DNA from: an uncultured Slackia sp.
GTDB lineage: Bacteria > Actinomycetota > Coriobacteriia > Coriobacteriales > Eggerthellaceae
Assembly (NCBI RefSeq): GCF_959608125.1
Contig: NZ_CAUHPG010000001.1
Coordinates: 1-64,000, forward strand
DNA length: 64,000 bases
Reading direction: 5' to 3'
In this document: piece after piece, positions 59,799 to 64,000 of the stretch
Numbering within the stretch: position 1 is the first letter of the stretch
Layout: each line of letters opens with the position of its first letter
The notes under the pieces: model-generated
The model's input: only the letters and a program-made list of their open reading frames with translations
Database searches by the model: none
Told to the model about the DNA's origin: nothing
Position numbers and translations under genes: made by a program

Positions 59799-62591
59799 TT
59801 AATCCAGGATGTCTTCGGCGAAGCCCACGCGGTAGTTCGCGAGAACCGCCTCGCCCGCCTCCTGCGTGGCGTCCAGGTCGACGTCGGCCATGATGCCGAA
59901 ATCGCTATCGCCGTCGGCATCGTGGAAGATCTGATGCACGTGCCACACGCGCTGCGAGCGCTCGTCGGATTCGTCCAGGACGAAATACGCGTTCGAGCGG
60001 GCGTCGGCGTCGAGCAGCAGCTCTTCGTGCGCCTCGTAGAACGCATCGAGCGCCTCCTGCCAGCGACGGGCGCCGAAGCCCCATTCCATATCCATATCGC
60101 CGAGCTGCTCGACATCGCCGCGCGCGGCCAGGGTCACGCGCCTGAACAGCGAATTCCTCACCAGCAAAGTCAGGCCGCGACGGTCGTGCACCACCGCGTC
60201 GGCATCCGTCGGCGCCGCGACGTCTTCCATCGAACCCGCCGACTCCCATTCGTCCACAAGGCTCGAGTCGACCGAACGCACCACAAGGCCCAGCCACGCG
60301 ATGATGTCTTTCAGGCGGTCGTCGCGCTTGTCCTGCGGCACCGTGCGGTCGAGCACGCGGTAGGCGTCGGACAGGTAGCGCAAGAACGTGCCCTCGCTGC
60401 GGGCGATGCCGTAGCGCGCCACGTATTCCTTGAAGCCCGACACGGTCTCCAGCATGTCGCGCAGCACCGATTTGGGCGCGAGCTCGTAGTCGCGCGCCCA
60501 CGGCACCGCCTCGCAATACTGGGCGAACGCCTGGTCGAGCAGCTCCTCGAGCGGCTTGGGATACGTGATGTCGGCGATGCGGTCGAGACGCTCCTCGTAA
60601 TCGACGCCGTCGGCCTTCATCTCGGCCACCGCCTTCTCGCGCGCCTTGCGCTCCTGGGCGCGCAGCACCTGGCGCGGGTTCTCCAGCGTGGCCTCCACCA
60701 TAGAGATCGCGTCGAGCGCGTAGGTCTCGCTCTCGGGATCGAGCAGCTCGAGCGCCGCCAGCAAGAACGGCGAAAGCGGCTGGTCGAGCGCGAAATCCTG
60801 CGGCATATCCACCGTGGCGCGATACTCGACGCCGCCGTCCTCGGCTTCCACCTTCTCCACGACGCCCGCGTCGATCAGCGTGGCGAACACCTCGTCGGCG
60901 CGCACATAGAGCTGCTCTTTCTCCTCGAGCGGCTGGGCCGAGTCGTCGATGAGCTTGCGCACGCGCGCGAACGCGTCGCCGCCGCGCGACACTACGGCAA
61001 GCACCATGGAATGCGTGATGCGCATGCGCGGCTTGAGCGTTTCGGGGGCCGCGTCGATCAGCTTCGTGAACGTATCCTCGTTCCAGTTCACGAAGCCCTC
61101 GGGCGGCTTTTTCTTCTTCAGCTTGCGCAGCTTCTTGGGGTCGTCGCCCGCCTTCTGCAGGGCCTTGGCGTTCTCGATCTCATGCTCGGGCGCCTCGGCG
61201 ATCACCATGCCTTCGGTATCGAAGCCCGAACGGCCCGCGCGGCCGGCGATCTGATGGAACTCGCGGGCACGGAGCCTTCGCATCTTGAAACCGTCGAACT
61301 TCGTGAGCGCGGTCAGGATGACCGTGTGGATGGGCACGTTGATGCCCACGCCCAGCGTGTCGGTACCGCAGATCACGGGAAGAAGGCCCTGCTGGGCGAG
61401 CTTTTCCATAAGTAGACGGTAACGCGGCAGCATGCCCGCGTGGTGCACGCCCACGCCGCAGCCCAGCAAACGCTGGAGCGTCTTGCCGAACGCCGTGGTG
61501 AAGCGAGCGCCCTTAATGGCCTGCTTGATCGCCTCGCGCTGCTCCTTGGTGGCCACGCCGTAGCTCGCCAGCGACTGCGCGGTGTCGAGCGCGGCGTCCT
61601 GCGAGAAGTGGACGATGTAGAGCGGCGTCTCCTTCGCACGGATGGCCAGCTCCACCGTCGCCTCGAGCGGCGTCTTCACGTATTCGTAGCTCAGCGGCAC
61701 GGGACGGGGCGCGTCGGCGATGACGTCGACCTCGGCGTCGGTGTGGCGCTTGAGCGTGTCGACGATCTGCGTAACGTCGCCGAGCGTGGCGCTCATCAGC
61801 AGAAACTGCGTCTGCGGAAGCGTGAGCAGCGGCACCTGCCACGCCCAGCCGCGCTGCGGGTCGCCGTAGAAGTGGAACTCGTCCATGGCGACGCAGCCCA
61901 CATCGGCCCCCTCGCCCTCGCGCAGGGCCTGGTTGGCCAAGATCTCGGCCGTGCAGCACACCACGGGGGCGTAGGGGTTGATCGACACGTCGCCCGTGAT
62001 CATGCCCACGTTCTCGCGGCCGAGCACGTCGACGAGCGAGAAGAACTTCTCGCTGACGAGCGCCTTGATCGGCGCCGTGTAGTACGACACCTTGCCCGTC
62101 ATGACCGCCATGAAGTGCATGCCCAGCGCCACGAGCGACTTGCCCGAGCCGGTCGGCGTGCCCAAGATCACGTGGTCGCCCATCATCAGGCCCATGAGCG
62201 CCTCTTCCTGATGCGGCCACGGCTCGATGCCACGCTCGTCGACCCATTCCAGAAACATCTCGAGCGCTTCCTCGGAGGTGGGGAGAGGGGGTATCTCGTG
62301 CTCGCCCGCTTCTCCGCCGCTCGAAGGAAGAGGAGGGGTGTCACGCGCAGTTCCGCACGAGCCGATCGCCCCGGCGGGGCGATCGTGCGAGCTCAGGACC
62401 GTTTGAGCATGACGCCCCTCCTCTTCCGCCCCCTCGGGGCCGGAATCGCCCGGCAACGGCGCATCGGCCTCGTCGGGTTCTTCGTCCTGAGAGTAGTCCC
62501 AATATTTGTCCCAGACCGCCTGCGGCACCAGCGCGCCGAGCGATCCGTAAGCGTCGGCGCCGCCGCCGACGGTTTCCTGTTCGTCTGCCAT
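59799..62591 (-). CDS. SKI2-like DEAD/DEAH-box RNA helicase with DUF3516 domain
   Basis: The 930-residue superfamily 2 helicase has Walker A GTPTGSGKSLVALG, APIKALVSEKFF, Walker B AMDEFHFYGDPQRG, SATLGD, VGVHHAGMLPRYR, CGTDTLGVGINVP and FHQIAGRAGRSGFD. The C-terminal half is the DUF3516 region found in actinobacterial members. The first ~115 residues are variable and acidic, and about residues 55-89 are encoded by a palindromic repeat (62326-62427). ATG 62591 is preferred because AGAGG lies five bases upstream. It probably unwinds structured RNA; substrate unknown. Confidence 0.9.
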   Translation of the reverse strand: MADEQETVGGGADAYGSLGALVPQAVWDKYWDYSQDEEPDEADAPLPGDSGPEGAEEEGRHAQTVLSSHDRPAGAIGSCGTARDTPPLPSSGGEAGEHEIPPLPTSEEALEMFLEWVDERGIEPWPHQEEALMGLMMGDHVILGTPTGSGKSLVALGMHFMAVMTGKVSYYTAPIKALVSEKFFSLVDVLGRENVGMITGDVSINPYAPVVCCTAEILANQALREGEGADVGCVAMDEFHFYGDPQRGWAWQVPLLTLPQTQFLLMSATLGDVTQIVDTLKRHTDAEVDVIADAPRPVPLSYEYVKTPLEATVELAIRAKETPLYIVHFSQDAALDTAQSLASYGVATKEQREAIKQAIKGARFTTAFGKTLQRLLGCGVGVHHAGMLPRYRLLMEKLAQQGLLPVICGTDTLGVGINVPIHTVILTALTKFDGFKMRRLRAREFHQIAGRAGRSGFDTEGMVIAEAPEHEIENAKALQKAGDDPKKLRKLKKKKPPEGFVNWNEDTFTKLIDAAPETLKPRMRITHSMVLAVVSRGGDAFARVRKLIDDSAQPLEEKEQLYVRADEVFATLIDAGVVEKVEAEDGGVEYRATVDMPQDFALDQPLSPFLLAALELLDPESETYALDAISMVEATLENPRQVLRAQERKAREKAVAEMKADGVDYEERLDRIADITYPKPLEELLDQAFAQYCEAVPWARDYELAPKSVLRDMLETVSGFKEYVARYGIARSEGTFLRYLSDAYRVLDRTVPQDKRDDRLKDIIAWLGLVVRSVDSSLVDEWESAGSMEDVAAPTDADAVVHDRRGLTLLVRNSLFRRVTLAARGDVEQLGDMDMEWGFGARRWQEALDAFYEAHEELLLDADARSNAYFVLDESDERSQRVWHVHQIFHDADGDSDFGIMADVDLDATQEAGEAVLANYRVGFAEDILD
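62326..62427. repeat. Palindromic element inserted in frame in the helicase gene
   Basis: The outer arms match at 17 of 18 positions (62326-62343 with 62410-62427). The centre has GATCGCCCC/GGGGCGATC around GGC (62364-62384), flanked by CGCACGA and GTGCG, and a side hairpin GCTCA/TGAGC (62391-62405). At 102 bases it equals 34 codons and keeps the frame open. It resembles a small non-autonomous palindromic mobile repeat. No second copy was found in the window. Confidence 0.75.
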
Positions 62592-62804
62592 AGAACCTCT
62601 ATCCGTCATCGAGAATCCGTCCGCACACGGACGGCGAAGGCGTGCGGACGCAGGCGCCGCAAGCCGTAGTTATCGTGCAAAATGACGCGCCACCTCCCCG
62701 GGCGTGCGCGCATGTGCCATTGTACCCGGAATACCTTTTCAGGGCGGCGGCGTTTCACGCGCGCCGCCCGCCGATGCGCAACCGACGAATTCCAAGGAGA
62801 CATC

Positions 62805-64000
62805 GTGTTCACCGACCCAGCACAACCGAACCTGCCCCGCACCGCGAGCGACCAGACGCCGCCCGCCTGCGACCAGGACGAACGAACCGACGACCCCATC
62901 CTGGTCGAAGAGCGTCGGCACCTGAGCGAGACCTATGCGAAGCTCGAGGCCATGGAACAAGCTCTGGTCGCCAAGATCAAAAAGCTCGACGACGACGTGG
63001 CGGCCGATAAGGAGATGCTCGCCGACGAGCTCACCGGCAACTTCGCCAGCATGGGCGAAGCCTTCGAGACCTATGCGGAATTCGCCTCGGCCAATAAGAC
63101 GATCGACCTGTATAACGCCACCCAAGAGCTCAACTTCCAGAACCTGCAGAAGGTGCGCCTGCTCATGCACCAGCCCTACTTCGCCAAAGTAGCGCTGCAA
63201 TTCAAGCCTGGCGATGCGCCCAAGGAGCTCTACATCGGCAACGCCGGCATCTCCGACGACGACTACAAACGCCTCGTGGTGGACTGGCGCTCGCCCGTGG
63301 CCGAGGTGTACTACAACCAGGAAAACGGCCCCACGTCGTATAAGGCCAACGGCCGTACCATCGATGTGGACCTCAAGCTGCGCCGCCAGTTCGATATCGA
63401 AGCCGACCGTCTGAACGCCTATTTCGACACCACCGTGGCCATCCAAGACGCCATGCTTCTGGCCTCGCTTTCGCAGGAGCGCTCCTCGCACATGAAGGCG
63501 ATCACCGCCACCATCCAGAAAGAACAGAACGAGGTCATCCGTCACGAAGACGTCGACGTCCTGTTGGTCAACGGCATCGCGGGCTCCGGCAAGACCTCCG
63601 TGCTCATGCAGCGCATCGCCTATCTGTTCTACCAGCATCGCGAAACGCTCAAACCCGAAGAAGTATGCCTGATCACGCCGAACCCGGTGTTCAGCCGCTA
63701 CATCGAGCAAGTGCTGCCCGACCTGGGTGAAAGCAACCCCGAGACCATGACGTTCGACCAGTTCATGGCAAGCGTCATGCCGGCCGATCGCAGCCGCGGG
63801 CGCGCCGACATCTCGCCCGACGCCCTGGCGCGCATCGACGAGGCCGTGCGCGGGCTCGCGTTCGACCCCGACGACTTCAAAGACATCGTCTGCGACGGCA
63901 CGCAGCTCATCTCCGCCGGCCAAATCCGCCAGGCGGCCGACAAGTTCCGCCGCATTCCCGCAGGTCCGCACCTGGTCACGCTCATGCGCGAAGAACTGCA
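62805..64000 (+). CDS. helD: HelD-type RNA polymerase recycling helicase, 3' end beyond window
   Basis: The reading frame from GTG 62805 (AAGGAG upstream) is open to the window edge, 398 codons. It has an N-terminal helical hairpin (about residues 40-90) of the kind that enters the RNA polymerase secondary channel, then the family motif LVVDWRSPVAEVYYNQ, an Arg/Asp-rich hinge and the UvrD/Rep-type Walker A NGIAGSGKTSVLMQRIAY (about residues 260-277). HelD removes stalled RNA polymerase from DNA. The C-terminal half lies outside. It is divergent from the DUF3516 helicase gene with a 213-base gap. Confidence 0.9.
   Translation, partial: MFTDPAQPNLPRTASDQTPPACDQDERTDDPILVEERRHLSETYAKLEAMEQALVAKIKKLDDDVAADKEMLADELTGNFASMGEAFETYAEFASANKTIDLYNATQELNFQNLQKVRLLMHQPYFAKVALQFKPGDAPKELYIGNAGISDDDYKRLVVDWRSPVAEVYYNQENGPTSYKANGRTIDVDLKLRRQFDIEADRLNAYFDTTVAIQDAMLLASLSQERSSHMKAITATIQKEQNEVIRHEDVDVLLVNGIAGSGKTSVLMQRIAYLFYQHRETLKPEEVCLITPNPVFSRYIEQVLPDLGESNPETMTFDQFMASVMPADRSRGRADISPDALARIDEAVRGLAFDPDDFKDIVCDGTQLISAGQIRQAADKFRRIPAGPHLVTLMREEL

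Overview
The window is a 64 kb piece of a high-GC bacterial chromosome. The gene content points to an anaerobic member of the Coriobacteriia, probably near Eggerthella, Slackia or Adlercreutzia. This placement is inference, because no rRNA lies in the window. The supporting evidence is an actinobacterial gene order (alaS-ruvX-mltG-yqeG-aroC-aroK, then pepP-type peptidase and efp), a Gram-positive FASII locus built on FabK with a MarR-family FabT-like regulator, and a Ccm-type (System I) cytochrome c assembly operon beside a five-heme cytochrome, which is unusual for a Gram-positive. Starts are mostly ATG with strong AAGGAG-type sites. GTG and one TTG start occur where genes overlap.

Layout. 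1-362: two copies of one terminator; the second ends a likely structured small RNA. 413-7748: recN, a DUF454 membrane protein, a biotin-dependent carboxylase pair (accC plus a pycB-accB fusion), a flavin/ferredoxin fusion protein and efp. 7970-15806: the pepP/aroK/aroC/yqeG/mltG/ruvX/alaS block, all on the minus strand. 15993-21096: an AI-2E-type permease, a DUF948-like protein, rarA and an AarF/UbiB kinase. 21291-21475: a convincing 6S RNA. 21680-23765: a GNAT acetyltransferase and folC. 23910-32437: the fatty-acid synthesis regulon on the minus strand in transcription order fakB/degV, fabT, acpP, fabK, fabD, fabG, fabF, fabZ, accDA, headed by an exact FabT-type palindrome over the promoter. 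32536-35297: uracil-DNA glycosylase, alr, galU. 35553-41912: ccmEFABCD and a pentaheme cytochrome. 42265-44468: a decaying segment holding a frameshifted MFS gene fused to a headless methyltransferase, a MerR remnant and tRNA-Ala. 44602-50360: veg, rsmA, flavoprotein, tatD, metG, YgjP-like protease. 50514-53009: cysK and metY behind a cysteine-codon leader peptide and attenuator. 53276-64000: iron alcohol dehydrogenase, rsmI, rhodanese, CoA-disulfide reductase, two small membrane proteins, a WalJ-type hydrolase, a DUF3516 helicase carrying an in-frame palindromic repeat, and the start of helD.

How the parts fit. The FASII operon has the AccD and AccA carboxyltransferase halves fused but no accB or accC. 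The only biotin carrier and biotin carboxylase here are at 2816-6043, where an AccB-type carrier is fused to a pyruvate/oxaloacetate carboxyltransferase, so one biotin module may feed two pathways. FakB next to FabT suggests that exogenous fatty acids are activated and sensed together with repression of synthesis. The Ccm operon uses a CcmE of the Cys-x3-Tyr type, and the neighbouring cytochrome has non-standard CX3CH and CX4CH heme sites, which fits a specialised heme-attachment system. The aro genes sit in their ancestral place, but the AroC homologue has lost both catalytic histidines.

The strongest leads are the AccDA N-terminal domain that resembles a degenerate biotin-carboxylase domain, the catalytically stripped AroC, the PycB-AccB fusion, the cysteine attenuator, the tandem small-RNA locus, the palindromic element inside the helicase and the MFS/methyltransferase chimera.
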